Shown: positions 17,794 through 27,603 of the stretch, in pieces
Layout: each line of letters opens with the position of its first letter
How positions within the stretch are numbered: the first letter of the stretch is position 1
DNA from: Pseudomonas antarctica
Lineage (GTDB): Bacteria; Pseudomonadota; Gammaproteobacteria; Pseudomonadales; Pseudomonadaceae
DNA length: 64,000 nucleotides
NCBI RefSeq assembly: GCF_900624995.1
Contig: NZ_UYXQ01000004.1
Span: forward strand, 124,001 to 188,000
Direction of reading: 5' to 3'
Program-made: the position numbers and the translations under genes
Notes under the pieces: generated by a model
Database searches by the model: none
What the model was told of the DNA's origin: nothing
The model's input: the letters and a program-made list of their open reading frames with translations, nothing else

Positions 17794-19602
17794 ATGAGCG
17801 AACAACAGATTCTGCTGGCGTTTGGTGGCATTGGCGTAGCCGCGTTGGCGTGCCAATGGCTCGCATGGCGCCTGAAACTTCCCGCCATTCTTTTTCTGTT
17901 GGTCAGCGGAATCCTGGCAGGGCCGGTGCTGGGCTGGCTGAATCCTCAGGAAATGTTCGGTCCGTTGCTGATGCCATTGGTATCCCTGGCCGTGGCACTG
18001 ATCCTGTTTGAAGGCAGCCTCACGCTGCACCTGTCGGAATGGAAGGAGATCGGCAGCGTCGTGCATCGCCTTGTCACGGTCGGCGCCCTGTCGACATGGG
18101 CCGTCATTACTCTGGCTACCCACTGGCTGCTGGGTTTTGACTGGATGCTCGCCCTGCTTTTCGGCACCTTGACACTGGTGACCGGGCCTACCGTGATTGT
18201 GCCCATGTTACGTGTCGTGCGGCCAAAAGCCTCGATCGCCAATATCTTACGCTGGGAAGGCATTGTCATTGACCCGATTGGTGCGCTGCTCGCCGTGGTG
18301 GTCTACAGCTTTATCATCGCTCGCGCGTCAGGCGACGGTTTGAGTCACAGCCTGCTGACCTTTGGCGGCGTGATCCTGTGCGGCAGCCTGTTCGGAGTCG
18401 CCGGTGGTTGGGTGTTGGGGCAGATCATGCGCCGGCAATGGCTGCCGGAATACCTGCATAACCTGGCTACGCTGGCTGGCGTTCTGGGAATCTTTATCGC
18501 CTCCAACGAGGTGATGCATGAGTCCGGCCTGCTGGCCGTGACGCTGATGGGCATGTGGATGGCCAATATGAAGGGCGTTGACGTACGTCACATCCTGCAC
18601 TTCAAGGAAAATCTCAGCGTCCTGCTGATTTCCGGGTTATTCATTCTGCTGGCCGCGCGCCTGGACCTGAACGCCCTGATTGCCTTGGGGCCGTTCGTAC
18701 TGATCCTGTTACTGATCATTCAGTTTATTGCGCGACCTTTGAACGTTGCGCTTTCGACCTTCGGGTCCGGCCTGAACTGGCGTGAACGTGCTCTGCTGTC
18801 TTGGATTGCACCCCGCGGGATCGTGGCGGCAGCCGTGTCGGCGATTTTCGCCATTCGCCTGGATGAGGCCGGTCATGAAGGCGCACTGTTACTGGTGCCG
18901 CTGACATTCGCCGTGATTATCGGCACCGTCGTCCTGCAAAGCGCCACTGCCCGCCCGTTGGCACGCCTGCTGAAAGTCGCCGAGCCTGCGCCCAGCGGTT
19001 TCCTGATCGTCGGGGCGAACGGCCCGGCGCGGATCCTGGGCAAAGCCTTGCAACAACTGGGCAGCCGTGTGCTGCTGACCGACTCCAGCTGGGAAAACAT
19101 CCGCGCCAGCCGAATGGAAGGGCTGCCCACCTACTTCGGCAACCCGGCATCACAACATGCCGAATCGCATTTGGATCTGGTCGGCCTCGGGCATTTGCTG
19201 GCGCTCTCACCTTCAGGCGAACTGAACACCCTGGCCGCCATGCGCTTTCGCCACGATTTTGGGCATCGTCTGTTCGCCCTGGCCAGCAGCCAGGAAAGCC
19301 GTCGTACCGACAAACACCGGGCCAGCCATGAGCATCGTGGCCATTTGCTGGGCAGCCAACCCCTGAGTTACACCAAACTTGCCAGCCTGCTGGGCCAAGG
19401 CGCACAGCTGTATAGCACCAACCTGACCGAAGGCTTCAGCTGGGAACAGTACCAGGCGCTCCATGGTGACCGCGCGACGCTGCTGTTTGCCCGCGATACC
19501 GGCGGCTGGGTACACGTGGTGACCCCGGACAGCAGCTTGAAGCCCATAGCTGGCTGGACCTTACTGGCCATGATTCAACCAGAAAACAACACAGCCGAAT
19601 AA
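17794..19602 (+). CDS. Cation:proton antiporter (CPA1/NhaP-type) with C-terminal nucleotide-binding-like domain
   Basis: A 602-residue protein. About 12 hydrophobic helices fill residues 5-390, including the FEGSLTLHLSEWK and GTLTLVTGPTVIVPMLRVVRPKA segments typical of Na+/H+ exchangers; the ion-site is suggested by EGIVIDPIGALLAVVVY. From about residue 400 a cytoplasmic TrkA-N-like Rossmann segment begins (GFLIVGANGPARILGKALQQLGSRVLLTDSSWENI). Inferred role: pH and Na+ homeostasis with control by a nucleotide or NAD(H). It is divergent from xerD and convergent with the thioesterase. Confidence 0.88.
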   Translation: MSEQQILLAFGGIGVAALACQWLAWRLKLPAILFLLVSGILAGPVLGWLNPQEMFGPLLMPLVSLAVALILFEGSLTLHLSEWKEIGSVVHRLVTVGALSTWAVITLATHWLLGFDWMLALLFGTLTLVTGPTVIVPMLRVVRPKASIANILRWEGIVIDPIGALLAVVVYSFIIARASGDGLSHSLLTFGGVILCGSLFGVAGGWVLGQIMRRQWLPEYLHNLATLAGVLGIFIASNEVMHESGLLAVTLMGMWMANMKGVDVRHILHFKENLSVLLISGLFILLAARLDLNALIALGPFVLILLLIIQFIARPLNVALSTFGSGLNWRERALLSWIAPRGIVAAAVSAIFAIRLDEAGHEGALLLVPLTFAVIIGTVVLQSATARPLARLLKVAEPAPSGFLIVGANGPARILGKALQQLGSRVLLTDSSWENIRASRMEGLPTYFGNPASQHAESHLDLVGLGHLLALSPSGELNTLAAMRFRHDFGHRLFALASSQESRRTDKHRASHEHRGHLLGSQPLSYTKLASLLGQGAQLYSTNLTEGFSWEQYQALHGDRATLLFARDTGGWVHVVTPDSSLKPIAGWTLLAMIQPENNTAE

Positions 19603-19603
19603 G

Positions 19604-20023
19604 TCAGTCGGTAAAACCCGGTAAGACCGGCACAGGGCGTTTGTCAGCATCAATTGCCACGAAACTGAACACGCCCTGGATCGCCTTCTCGCGGCCATCG
19701 GCACTCATGCTCTCGACGAACACTTCGACTTCGACCTTGAGGCTGGTGTTGCCCACCTTGATCACACGGCCAATCAGCTCAACGATGGAGCCGGCCGGGA
19801 TTGCATGGTTGAAGTCGATACGGTCGGTAGACACCGTCACCAGCGGCAAACGGCAAAACCGCGTGGCGGTGATAAACGACACTTCGTCCATCCAGGCCAG
19901 CGCAGTGCCGCCGAACAAGGTGTTGTGGTGGTTGGTGGTCGGCGGAAATACGGCCTTGGTCACGTGGGTCACGGACAGGTCGGTGCGACGCTGGATTTCT
20001 TCGAGGCGGGTGGTCATGGACAT
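19604..20023 (-). CDS. Acyl-CoA thioesterase, hot-dog fold (YciA-like)
   Basis: A 139-residue hot-dog thioesterase. The conserved segment FPPTTNHHNTLFGGTALAWMDEVSF contains the family HNTLFGG and catalytic Asp; TDRIDFNHAIPAGSIVEL follows. Such enzymes cleave acyl-CoA to free acid and CoA. The start is taken at 20023 (MSMTTRLEEIQRR); the second Met two codons later is equally possible. The stop codons of this gene and of the convergent antiporter nearly touch. A strong terminator separates it from rplS, so it is not part of the ribosomal operon. Confidence 0.9.
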   Translation of the reverse strand: MSMTTRLEEIQRRTDLSVTHVTKAVFPPTTNHHNTLFGGTALAWMDEVSFITATRFCRLPLVTVSTDRIDFNHAIPAGSIVELIGRVIKVGNTSLKVEVEVFVESMSADGREKAIQGVFSFVAIDADKRPVPVLPGFTD

Positions 20024-20051
20024 GTACCGGCAATGGGCAAATTTCAAGCAC

Positions 20052-20079
20052 AAAAAAGCAGCCCGTAGGCTGCTTTTTT
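20052..20079 (-). terminator. Terminator of the rpsP-rimM-trmD-rplS operon
   Basis: Compact hairpin AAAAAAGCAGCC-CGTA-GGCTGCTTTTTT placed 20 bases after the rplS stop. The T-run on the minus strand makes it a classic rho-independent terminator. Confidence 0.92.
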
Positions 20080-20098
20080 CTGCATCGGGAAGCTGGAC

Positions 20099-20449
20099 TT
20101 AAGCCAGTTTTTCCTTGATGCGAGCTGCTTTACCGGACAGGTCACGCAGGTAGTACAGCTTGGCTTTACGTACGTCACCGCGACGCTTAACGGCCATGCT
20201 GTCGATTTGCGGGCTGTAGGTCTGGAAAGTACGCTCTACGCCAACACCGTTGGAGATTTTACGAACAGTGAAAGCACTGTTCACACCACGGTTACGCTTG
20301 GCGATTACCACGCCTTCGAACGCTTGCAGACGCGAACGGTCGCCTTCCTTCACTTTCACCTGAACGACAATAGTGTCGCCCGGGGCAAAGGTAGGGATCT
20401 CTTTGGTCATCTGCTCTGCTTCGAGTGCAAGGATGATTTTGTTAGTCAT
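20099..20449 (-). CDS. rplS: 50S ribosomal protein L19
   Basis: A 116-residue ribosomal protein with the family's signature [28 protein letters not shown] and a basic [22 protein letters not shown] tail. It sits at the 30S-50S interface. It is the last gene of the rpsP-rimM-trmD-rplS operon, 45 bases after trmD, and is followed by a strong terminator. Confidence 0.98.
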
Positions 20450-20494
20450 GCTGTGCTCCTAAGGTAAGTCGTCGGACCTACCATCGATACGTTG

Positions 20495-21247
20495 TTAACT
20501 ATCGTCCCGCGCGAGGATGTATTCCTCGAGCAGCTTCTTCTCTTCTCCAGAAAGCGAGCGGCTTTCCAGAAGATCGGCGCGTCGTTCATAGGTCCGACCA
20601 AGGGACTGCTGTAAACGCCAACGCCGGATGTGTGCGTGATTGCCACTTAGCAATACGTCGGGAACACGCTGATCCGCATACACCTCCGGTCGGGTGTAGT
20701 GCGGGCAATCCAGCAAACCATCCGTGAAGGAATCTTCCTCCGCGGAGTCCGCATGCCCTAAAGCTCCAGGCAGCAGTCGTGTAACCGCATCTATCAGGAC
20801 CATCGCCGGCAGCTCGCCACCGGACAGAACATAGTCCCCAATCGACCACTCTTCATCGACATGAGCTTCAATAAACCGCTCGTCAATGCCTTCATAGCGA
20901 CCGGCAATCAGGATTAAGGCCTCCTCATTCGCCAGTTCGCGGACCCCAGCCTGCTTCAGCTGACGGCCTTGAGGGGACAGGTAAATTACCTTCGCCTTCT
21001 CCCCGGCAGCAGCCTTGGCCTGAACCAACGCATCTTCCAGGGGCTTGACCTTCATCACCATGCCCGGACCACCGCCAAATGGGCGATCGTCCACAGTGTG
21101 ATGCCGATCCGTCGTGTAGTCTCGCGGGTTCCAACAGGTAAGCTGCAGCAGCCCCTGTTTCACCGCCCGACTGGTGATGCCGTACTCGCTGATGGCGGAA
21201 AACATCTCGGGAAACAAACTGATCACTTCAATGCGCAAATTAGCCAC
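20495..21247 (-). CDS. trmD: tRNA (guanine-N1-)-methyltransferase TrmD
   Basis: A 250-residue SPOUT methyltransferase that makes m1G37 in tRNA and prevents +1 frameshifting. Visible motifs: [32 protein letters not shown], the knot segment [12 protein letters not shown] and [17 protein letters not shown], and the C-terminal HIRRWR. A GTG at 21247 is the start, giving [16 protein letters not shown] as in related species; it lies 2 bases after the rimM stop. The longer frame upstream overlaps rimM and lacks family similarity. Translation is probably coupled to rimM. Confidence 0.95.
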   Translation of the reverse strand: MANLRIEVISLFPEMFSAISEYGITSRAVKQGLLQLTCWNPRDYTTDRHHTVDDRPFGGGPGMVMKVKPLEDALVQAKAAAGEKAKVIYLSPQGRQLKQAGVRELANEEALILIAGRYEGIDERFIEAHVDEEWSIGDYVLSGGELPAMVLIDAVTRLLPGALGHADSAEEDSFTDGLLDCPHYTRPEVYADQRVPDVLLSGNHAHIRRWRLQQSLGRTYERRADLLESRSLSGEEKKLLEEYILARDDS

Positions 21248-21249
21248 GC

Positions 21250-21786
21250 TTAGAAGTCCGCGTCCCATTCCACCTTCATCTCGCCCGCTGCCAGGTCGAC
21301 GGCCAACACGCATTGCTCGGTATACGGCAACAGGCGTTCGCGATCATCCAGGCTGCCAGCGCAAGGCTTGACCACCATTACATCATTGGCGCCGGTTTCC
21401 AGAAGATGATCGATTTTCCCGAACAATTGCCCGAGTTGATCAATAACCTTCAGACCTTCCAGCTGGTACCAGTAGTACTCGCCGTCGGTCAATTCAGGGA
21501 ACAGGTTGCGCGGCACACAGATCTCATAACCGGCCAGAAGACGTGCTTCTTCACGATCATCAAGACCCTTGAGCTTTGCGACCAGGAACTTATCGCTCCC
21601 GCGTCCACTGACCAGCTCGACCTGTTTCACACTACCTTCGCGCTTGAGCGTCCAGGTTTTGTACTGCAACAGGTTTTCAGTCGGATCAGTAAAGGAATAC
21701 ACCTTCACTTCGCCGCGAACGCCATGAACAGAGTAAATCTTGCCAATAACGATCAAATCATCAGCAACAGCTGGCGTCGCGTTCAT
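21250..21786 (-). CDS. rimM: 16S rRNA processing protein RimM
   Basis: A 178-residue assembly factor for the 30S head that binds ribosomal protein S19. The N-terminal domain shows [21 protein letters not shown]; the PRC-barrel domain shows [14 protein letters not shown] and [10 protein letters not shown], ending [15 protein letters not shown]. It lies between rpsP (5 bases) and trmD (2 bases), so all are one tight operon. Confidence 0.97.
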   Translation of the reverse strand: MNATPAVADDLIVIGKIYSVHGVRGEVKVYSFTDPTENLLQYKTWTLKREGSVKQVELVSGRGSDKFLVAKLKGLDDREEARLLAGYEICVPRNLFPELTDGEYYWYQLEGLKVIDQLGQLFGKIDHLLETGANDVMVVKPCAGSLDDRERLLPYTEQCVLAVDLAAGEMKVEWDADF

Positions 21787-21791
21787 ATTGC

Positions 21792-22043
21792 TCAGGCTGC
21801 GGCCTTAGCCGAGTCCTTCAACAACTTAGCAACACGCTCAGACGGTTGTGCACCAACGCTCAGCCAGTAGGCTACGCGCTCTTGGTTCACGGACAGACGA
21901 ACTTCTTGACCACGAGCGATCGGGTTGAAGAAGCCAACTTGTTCCTTGTGAGAGCCGTCACGTGGGTTGCGGCTGTCAGTTACGGTCAAGTGGTAAAACG
22001 GGCGCTTTTTGGAGCCGCCAAGGGCAAGACGGATTGTTAGCAT
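21792..22043 (-). CDS. rpsP: 30S ribosomal protein S16
   Basis: An 83-residue protein beginning [21 protein letters not shown] and containing DSRNPRDG, the S16 signatures. It is needed for early 30S assembly. It is the first gene of the rpsP-rimM-trmD-rplS operon and has a promoter about 75-100 bases upstream. Confidence 0.98.
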   Translation of the reverse strand: MLTIRLALGGSKKRPFYHLTVTDSRNPRDGSHKEQVGFFNPIARGQEVRLSVNQERVAYWLSVGAQPSERVAKLLKDSAKAAA

Positions 22044-22115
22044 GTGAACATCGTTCCTGTAGTCGGTGCTGCAAATCTAAATGCACAGCGGGCATAGGTG
22101 CCCGAAAGGCCGCAT

Positions 22116-22143
22116 ATTCTAAGGAATATCCGGACTTTTGCAA
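22116..22143 (-). promoter_or_regulatory. Sigma-70 promoter of the rpsP operon
   Basis: On the minus strand TTGCAA (22143-22138), a 16-base spacer and TAGAAT (22121-22116) lie upstream of rpsP, leaving a leader of roughly 65 bases. The GC-rich segment directly after the -10 box fits a growth-rate-controlled promoter. Confidence 0.65.
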
Positions 22144-22293
22144 ATGTCTTTTTCTGGCGCCTATCAGCGTGCCACTCAGATCTGCTATAGAGCCGTCGGT
22201 TAAAACGGCGAGTCAGCACCCGCCAAAGGCGGGTTTGCTGGAGATCCCACATCCCTGTGGGTCGGAGCAGGAGTGAACTCCCGCTCGAATTCT

Positions 22294-23670
22294 TTACATC
22301 TTGGGCATCCCGCCGCCGGGCAACATACCACCCATGCCGCGCATCATCTTGGCCATTCCGCCTTTCGCGGAGAATTTCTTCATCATCTTCTGCATCTGCT
22401 TGTGCTGCTTGATCAAGCGACCGATGTCCTGCACCTGGGTGCCGGAACCCATGGCGATCCGACGCTTGCGCGAACCGCTGATCAGCTCAGGGTCGCGGCG
22501 CTCGGCCGGGGTCATGGAGTTGATGATGGCTTCCATCTGCTTGAACTGCTTCTCTGCCGCGCCCTGGGCATTGCCCATTTGCGCCAGGTTCACACCGCCG
22601 ATGTTCGGCAGCTTGTCCATCAGGCCGCCGAGGCCGCCCATGTTCTTCATCTGTTGCAGCTGATCACGGAAGTCTTCGAGGTCGAAGCCCTTGCCCTTCT
22701 TCAGCTTTTTAGCAAGCTTGTCGGCCTTGTCTTTGTCGAGCGTGGCTTCGGCCTGTTCGATCAGGCTGAGCACGTCGCCCATGCCGAGGATACGCGAGGC
22801 AATACGCTCAGGGTGGAACGGCTCGAGCGCATCACTCTTTTCGCCCATACCGATGAACTTGATCGGCTTGCCGGTGATTGCACGTACCGACAGCGCAGCA
22901 CCGCCACGAGCGTCACCGTCGACCTTGGTCAGAATCACACCGGTCAGCGGCAGCGCGTCGCCGAAGGCCTTGGCGGTGTTGGCCGCATCCTGGCCGGTCA
23001 TGGCGTCGACCACAAACAGCGTCTCGACCGGGTTGATCGCGGCATGCAGCGCCTTGATCTCGCCCATCATCTCTTCATCGATGTGCAGGCGACCAGCGGT
23101 ATCGACGATGACCACGTCGATGAACTTCAGCTTGGCTTCTTTAATAGCCGCGTTGGCAATGTCGACCGGCTTCTGGCTCAGGTCGGACGGGAAGAAGGTC
23201 ACGCCCACTTCACCCGCAAGCATTTCGAGCTGCTTGATGGCCGCCGGACGGTACACGTCGGCCGAGACCACCATCACGGATTTCTTCTTGCGCTCTTTAA
23301 GGAAGCGCGCCAGCTTGCCGGCGGTGGTGGTCTTACCCGCACCTTGCAGACCCGCCATCAGTACGACGGCCGGCGGCACGGCGCTGAGGTTCAAATCTTC
23401 GTTGGCCGCGCCCATCAGGCTTTCGAGCTCGGCCTGCACGATCTTCACAAAGGCCTGGCCCGGGGTCAGGCTGCGGGACACTTCGGTGCCGACCGCACGC
23501 TCCTTGACCGAGTTGACGAAGTCCTTGACCACAGGCAAGGCCACGTCGGCTTCCAGCAACGCCATGCGCACTTCACGCAGGGTGTCTTTAATATTGTCCT
23601 CGGTCAGCTTGGCCTTGCCGGTTACGTGGCGCAGCGTCTGCGAGAGACGGTCAGTCAGGTTTTCAAACAT
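22294..23670 (-). CDS. ffh: Signal recognition particle protein Ffh (SRP54)
   Basis: A 458-residue GTPase that, with 4.5S RNA, targets membrane proteins co-translationally. N domain MFENLTDRLSQTLRHV, G domain with P-loop GLQGAGKTTTAGKLA, VVIVDTAGRLHIDEEMM and TKVDGDARGGAAL, then the Met-rich M domain (MKNMGGLGGLMDKLP, MQKMMKKF, ending GGMLPGGGMPKM). Length is normal. It stands on the same strand upstream of rpsP, but 250 bases and the rpsP promoter separate them. Confidence 0.98.
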   Translation of the reverse strand: MFENLTDRLSQTLRHVTGKAKLTEDNIKDTLREVRMALLEADVALPVVKDFVNSVKERAVGTEVSRSLTPGQAFVKIVQAELESLMGAANEDLNLSAVPPAVVLMAGLQGAGKTTTAGKLARFLKERKKKSVMVVSADVYRPAAIKQLEMLAGEVGVTFFPSDLSQKPVDIANAAIKEAKLKFIDVVIVDTAGRLHIDEEMMGEIKALHAAINPVETLFVVDAMTGQDAANTAKAFGDALPLTGVILTKVDGDARGGAALSVRAITGKPIKFIGMGEKSDALEPFHPERIASRILGMGDVLSLIEQAEATLDKDKADKLAKKLKKGKGFDLEDFRDQLQQMKNMGGLGGLMDKLPNIGGVNLAQMGNAQGAAEKQFKQMEAIINSMTPAERRDPELISGSRKRRIAMGSGTQVQDIGRLIKQHKQMQKMMKKFSAKGGMAKMMRGMGGMLPGGGMPKM

Positions 23671-23904
23671 GCGCGATCCTTTCAGGCCCTATTCAACGAA
23701 GTGCATTGGTAGACCGAGGTAATGACGGCCCAGGCTGTGATAAATCGCTATTAAAAACAGCGCTCGGCGAGCCTGCGGCGTGGGCAGGTCGCGGATTATA
23801 GCGAAGACTGCGCCTGTGCACACCCGCTGTCTGGCCCGGGAGTCTTTCGTGCAGCGCAGGTGTGTGCCAAACTCAGCGCCTTTCGGGCTTGTCTATCAGG
23901 ATTT

Positions 23905-24717
23905 ATGGTCCCCTTGTCACCCAGTTTGCTACCCAGCCTCGCCGCCGCCGTCTTATATGTCGCTGCGACTCTTTATCAGGGCACTCGCCTGGCCAAAGGC
24001 GCCAAGGCGGACAAACGCCTGTTGGTGGGCCTTGGTGTCGTCGCCCTGCTGGCCCACGCCGCGAGCTTGTACACCCACTTGATGACGCCGGTCGGCCTGG
24101 GCCTGGATTTTTTCAGCGCCGCCAGCCTGATTGCGGCCTCCGTTATCGCGCTGACCCTGCTGGCCTGCTACCGCATTCCGGTCGAGAACCTGCTGGTGCT
24201 GCTGTTCCCGCTGGGTATGCTGACGGTGTTGCTGGCGCACTTCACACCGACCGGCACCGTGCAGGTGATTGACGAGGAACCGGGCATCCTCGCCCACATC
24301 CTGTTGTCGATCCTGGCCTACGGCATGTTCACCATCGCGGTGTTCCAGGCATTGCTCGTACTGCTGCAGGACCACCAGCTGAAAAACAAACACCCGTCCG
24401 GGCTGATCAAAAATTTCCCGCCACTGCAAACCATGGAAAGCCTGCTGTTCGGTTTCCTCTGGGCTGGCTGGACGCTGCTGTCGCTGTCGCTGATTTCGGG
24501 TTGGCTGTTCGTCGAAAACCTGTTCGCCCAGCACCTGGTGCACAAAACCCTGCTGGCGTGCCTGGCGTGGGTGGTGTTCAGCGTGTTGCTGTGGGGGCGT
24601 AATCGCCTCGGCTGGCGTGGGCACAAGGCGATCCGCTGGACCCTGGCCGGCTTCTGCCTGCTGATGCTGGCCTATTTCGGCAGCAAGCTGGTTCGCGAAT
24701 ACATCCTGCATATCTGA
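23905..24717 (+). CDS. CcsA/CcmF-like inner-membrane protein (cytochrome c assembly type)
   Basis: A 270-residue polytopic membrane protein with about eight hydrophobic helices and the histidines typical of the cytochrome c assembly family (PF01578): AHFTPTG, DEEPGILAHILLSILAYGMF and HLVHKTLLACLAWVVFSVLLWGR. The chosen ATG (MVPLSPSLLPSLAAAV) has AGGA 4 bases upstream; the longer frame starts with non-family residues. Members handle haem at the membrane, but pseudomonads already have the Ccm system, so the role of this one is unclear. It is divergent from ffh; the CorC-type gene follows after 12 bases. Confidence 0.85.
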   Translation: MVPLSPSLLPSLAAAVLYVAATLYQGTRLAKGAKADKRLLVGLGVVALLAHAASLYTHLMTPVGLGLDFFSAASLIAASVIALTLLACYRIPVENLLVLLFPLGMLTVLLAHFTPTGTVQVIDEEPGILAHILLSILAYGMFTIAVFQALLVLLQDHQLKNKHPSGLIKNFPPLQTMESLLFGFLWAGWTLLSLSLISGWLFVENLFAQHLVHKTLLACLAWVVFSVLLWGRNRLGWRGHKAIRWTLAGFCLLMLAYFGSKLVREYILHI

Positions 24718-24729
24718 CGGGCAGCGATC

Positions 24730-25968
24730 ATGGACAACTTGCCCTTAGGGCCGATGCTCGCGGTAATCGCCTTGCTGGTGTTATGGGCGGCGCTGTTTAC
24801 CGCCATCGAGGCCGCGCAACAGCACTTGCTGGCCCTTCGCCCCGGTACACGCCAGGGCGACAAGGCTGCCGCCCGCCTGAACTTCCCGCGTCACAGCCTG
24901 ATTCTATGCAACAGCCTGTGTCGCGCCGCCGTGGTAATTCTCTGCACCCTACTGGCGATTTACGCTTGGGCGCAGAACGGCCCGTGGCTCGGCTGGTTGA
25001 TCTCTTGCGCGATGTTGCTGGTGCTCGCCGACTACTTGCCGCGGGCCCTCGCCGTTCGTCACCCACAGGCCGTGCTGGGCTTTGGCAATTCGCTGCTGGG
25101 CATACCGCTGAAAATCCTCTACCCCATGGCGTGGCTTCTCAATGGCATCAGCCTGTTGTTGTTGCGCCCGTTCGCGCGCAAATCCGGCGTGGTGAAAAAG
25201 AGCGACGAGCCACTGCCTGATCACGACGATGAACCGGAGCCCGAGGCCGACGACAATCGCACGCCCGGCATGCCCGGCATCCATGCGCTGGACAACATCA
25301 CGGTCAACGACATTCTGGTGCCACGCAGTGAAGTGGACGGCATCAACCTGGATGACTCGCTCGAAGAAATCATCGAGCAACTGCGCACCTCCCAGCGCAC
25401 GCGTCTGCCAGTGTTCCACAGCGACATCAACCAGGTCGAAGCCGTGCTCAACACGCGGCAGATCCAACACCTGCTGCCCGACGCCAGCCTGACGAAGGAA
25501 GCCTTGCTCGCGGCCTGTCACGAGCCCTACTTCGTCCCTGAAAGCACGCCCCTGCAACTGCAATTGCTGAACTTCCACAAGCAGCAGCGGCGCCTGGGCA
25601 TGGTGGTGGACGAATACGGCGAAGTGCTGGGCATCGTCACCCTGGAAGATATCCTCGAAGAGATTGTCGGCGAATTCGAAAGCGATCAAGCGTCAGACAA
25701 CCCGCATATCGAAGCCCAGCCAGATGGCCGCTACATCATCGACGGCGCCGCTTCGATCCGCGAACTGAACAAGAGCCTTGGCTGGCACCTGCCCAGTGAC
25801 GGCCCCAAGACCCTCAATGGTTTGGTGACCGAGGCGCTGGAGACCATTCCCGACTGCGCGGTGTGCCTGAAAATCGGCCGCTATCGCCTGGAAATCCTCG
25901 AAACCGAGGACAACCGCGTGAGCAAAGTGCTGATCTGGCACACCAGCCGTGTGCCGGTCGCCGCATAA
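24730..25968 (+). CDS. CorC/HlyC-type CNNM transporter with CBS domains
   Basis: A 412-residue protein. Residues 1-160 are a DUF21 (CNNM) membrane domain with several helices. A linker leads to a CBS pair (ITVNDILVPRSEVDGINLDDSLEEII and VVDEYGEVLGIVTLEDILEEIVGEF), and the end (about 325-405) is a CorC/HlyC transporter-associated domain (DGAASIRELNKSLGW, ...RVSKVLIWH). Members are linked to Mg2+/Co2+ transport or resistance. The gene lies 12 bases after the CcsA-like gene and is probably co-transcribed. Confidence 0.9.
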   Translation: MDNLPLGPMLAVIALLVLWAALFTAIEAAQQHLLALRPGTRQGDKAAARLNFPRHSLILCNSLCRAAVVILCTLLAIYAWAQNGPWLGWLISCAMLLVLADYLPRALAVRHPQAVLGFGNSLLGIPLKILYPMAWLLNGISLLLLRPFARKSGVVKKSDEPLPDHDDEPEPEADDNRTPGMPGIHALDNITVNDILVPRSEVDGINLDDSLEEIIEQLRTSQRTRLPVFHSDINQVEAVLNTRQIQHLLPDASLTKEALLAACHEPYFVPESTPLQLQLLNFHKQQRRLGMVVDEYGEVLGIVTLEDILEEIVGEFESDQASDNPHIEAQPDGRYIIDGAASIRELNKSLGWHLPSDGPKTLNGLVTEALETIPDCAVCLKIGRYRLEILETEDNRVSKVLIWHTSRVPVAA

Positions 25969-26289
25969 TCGCGCTGGACACAGCGGTAGGCCAGTGACAG
26001 ATGAGCTGACTGACGCACTGCAATCGGGAGCAAGCCCCCTCCTAGAGTGAGATGTTCAGCGTGTCAGCCCCCTTGTTGTATGTTCAAACCCCTTCCTATA
26101 ATCGGCTCGGCTTACCCAAGCCCCGCCCGACCGCGTGCTACCCGCACTCAGCGCGTCCAGGCACCGCTTTACCGTGTCTGACCGGTGTTTGCTCCCATCC
26201 CGAGCCGCCCCGCGTGCACCCCTGATCCATGGGTGTTCGACCAATAATAATCCGCGTCCAAACGCGCAATAACCGTCAGGGATACCTCA
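25969..26289 (+). other. Intergenic region with single REP and MFS leader
   Basis: This 321-base gap holds one REP-like unit (GGGAGCAAGCCCCCTCCT, about 26026-26043) after the CorC-type gene, then a candidate promoter at 26073-26102, and about 180 bases of GC-rich leader before the MFS start. The leader contains no open frame I trust and I did not recognise a riboswitch class. Confidence 0.5.
26073..26102 (+). promoter_or_regulatory. Candidate promoter of the MFS transporter gene
   Basis: TTGTTG (26073-26078), an 18-base spacer and a consensus TATAAT (26097-26102). It would leave an unusually long leader of about 180 bases before the start at 26290. Confidence 0.5.
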
Positions 26290-27600
26290 ATGAGCACCAC
26301 CTATAACGAGGCCGCGACCGCCGCCCCGCTCAACTCGACCGCACGGGTCGCCACGGCGAGCATCGTCGGCACTGCCATCGAGTTCTACGATTTCTATATC
26401 TATGCCACCGCTGCGGCGCTGGTGATCGGCCCGGTATTCTTCCCGCAAACCTCCGGCACCGCGCAGATGCTGGCGTCGTTTCTGACCTTCGGCATCGCCT
26501 TTATCGCACGCCCGCTGGGCTCGGCGCTGTTCGGCCACTTCGGTGACCGTATCGGGCGCAAATCAACCTTGGTGGCGTCGTTACTGCTGATGGGCGTGTG
26601 CACCACGCTGATCGGCTTACTGCCCGGCTATGACAGCATCGGCGCCTGGGCCCCGATCCTCTTGTGCGTGCTGCGTTTTGGCCAGGGCCTTGGCCTTGGC
26701 GGGGAATGGGGCGGCGCCGCGTTGCTGGCCACCGAGAACGCCCCCAAGGGCAAGCGCGCCTGGTTCGGCATGTTCCCGCAACTGGGCCCGTCGATTGGTT
26801 TTCTGGCAGCCAACGGCTTGTTCCTGATCCTTGCCATTAGCCTGAACGATGAACAGTTCCGCAGTTGGGGTTGGCGTATCCCGTTCATCCTCAGCGCAGC
26901 GCTGGTGATGGTCGGTCTGTATGCACGTCTTAAATTGCATGAAACCCCGGTGTTCGCCAACGCGGTGGCCAAAGAAGCCCCGGTGAAAGTGCCGCTGGTG
27001 GAGCTGTTCAGCCAGCATTGGCTACCGGTGCTGCTGGGCGCCGCGTCGATGGCGGTGTGTTATGCGCTGTTCTACATCACCACCGCGTTTTCCCTGAGTT
27101 ATGGCGTGTCGACGTTGGGCTACAGCCGCGAGACGTTCCTCGGTTTGCTGTGCTTTGCGGTGTTGTTCATGGGCTTGGCCACACCGCTGGCAGCTTTGGC
27201 CAGTGACCGTTACGGGCGCAAGCCGGTGCTGATCGTCGGCGCGGTCCTGGCGATTCTGTCGGGCTTCACCATGGAGCCGCTGTTGACCCATGGCTCAACC
27301 TGGGCGGTGGCACTGTTCCTGGCGCTGGAGCTGTTCCTGATGGGCGTGACTTTCGCCCCGATGGGCGCGATGCTGCCGGAGCTGTTCCCGACGCGCGTGC
27401 GTTATACCGGTGCTTCGGCGGCGTATAACCTGGGTGGGATTGTCGGGGCTTCGGCCGCACCATTCTTCGCGACCAAGCTGGTAGCGATGGGCGGGCTGAG
27501 TTATGTCGGAGGGTACGTGTCGGCGGCAGCGTTGCTCAGCTTGATGGCTGTGCTGTGCCTGAAAGAGACGCGGGATAACGACTTGAACAAGGTTGCCTGA
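26290..27600 (+). CDS. MFS transporter, metabolite:H+ symporter (MHS) type
   Basis: A 436-residue major facilitator with about 12 helices. The N-terminal [21 protein letters not shown], the loop [13 protein letters not shown] and [20 protein letters not shown] are typical of the MHS subfamily (citrate, shikimate, proline/betaine and alpha-ketoglutarate symporters). The second-half loop [10 protein letters not shown] is also present. The substrate cannot be deduced. It is expressed alone, ahead of a cluster of palindromic repeats, and is convergent with purT. Confidence 0.9.
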   Translation: MSTTYNEAATAAPLNSTARVATASIVGTAIEFYDFYIYATAAALVIGPVFFPQTSGTAQMLASFLTFGIAFIARPLGSALFGHFGDRIGRKSTLVASLLLMGVCTTLIGLLPGYDSIGAWAPILLCVLRFGQGLGLGGEWGGAALLATENAPKGKRAWFGMFPQLGPSIGFLAANGLFLILAISLNDEQFRSWGWRIPFILSAALVMVGLYARLKLHETPVFANAVAKEAPVKVPLVELFSQHWLPVLLGAASMAVCYALFYITTAFSLSYGVSTLGYSRETFLGLLCFAVLFMGLATPLAALASDRYGRKPVLIVGAVLAILSGFTMEPLLTHGSTWAVALFLALELFLMGVTFAPMGAMLPELFPTRVRYTGASAAYNLGGIVGASAAPFFATKLVAMGGLSYVGGYVSAAALLSLMAVLCLKETRDNDLNKVA

Positions 27601-27603
27601 GCG

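Noticed and set aside
22200..22262. GC-rich hairpins after ffh as a terminator
   Set aside because: Stems such as CCCGCC/GGCGGG exist but no T-run follows on the minus strand; not strong enough to call.
22273..23712. Plus-strand frame opposite ffh
   Set aside because: Ffh is complete on the minus strand with all GTPase motifs.
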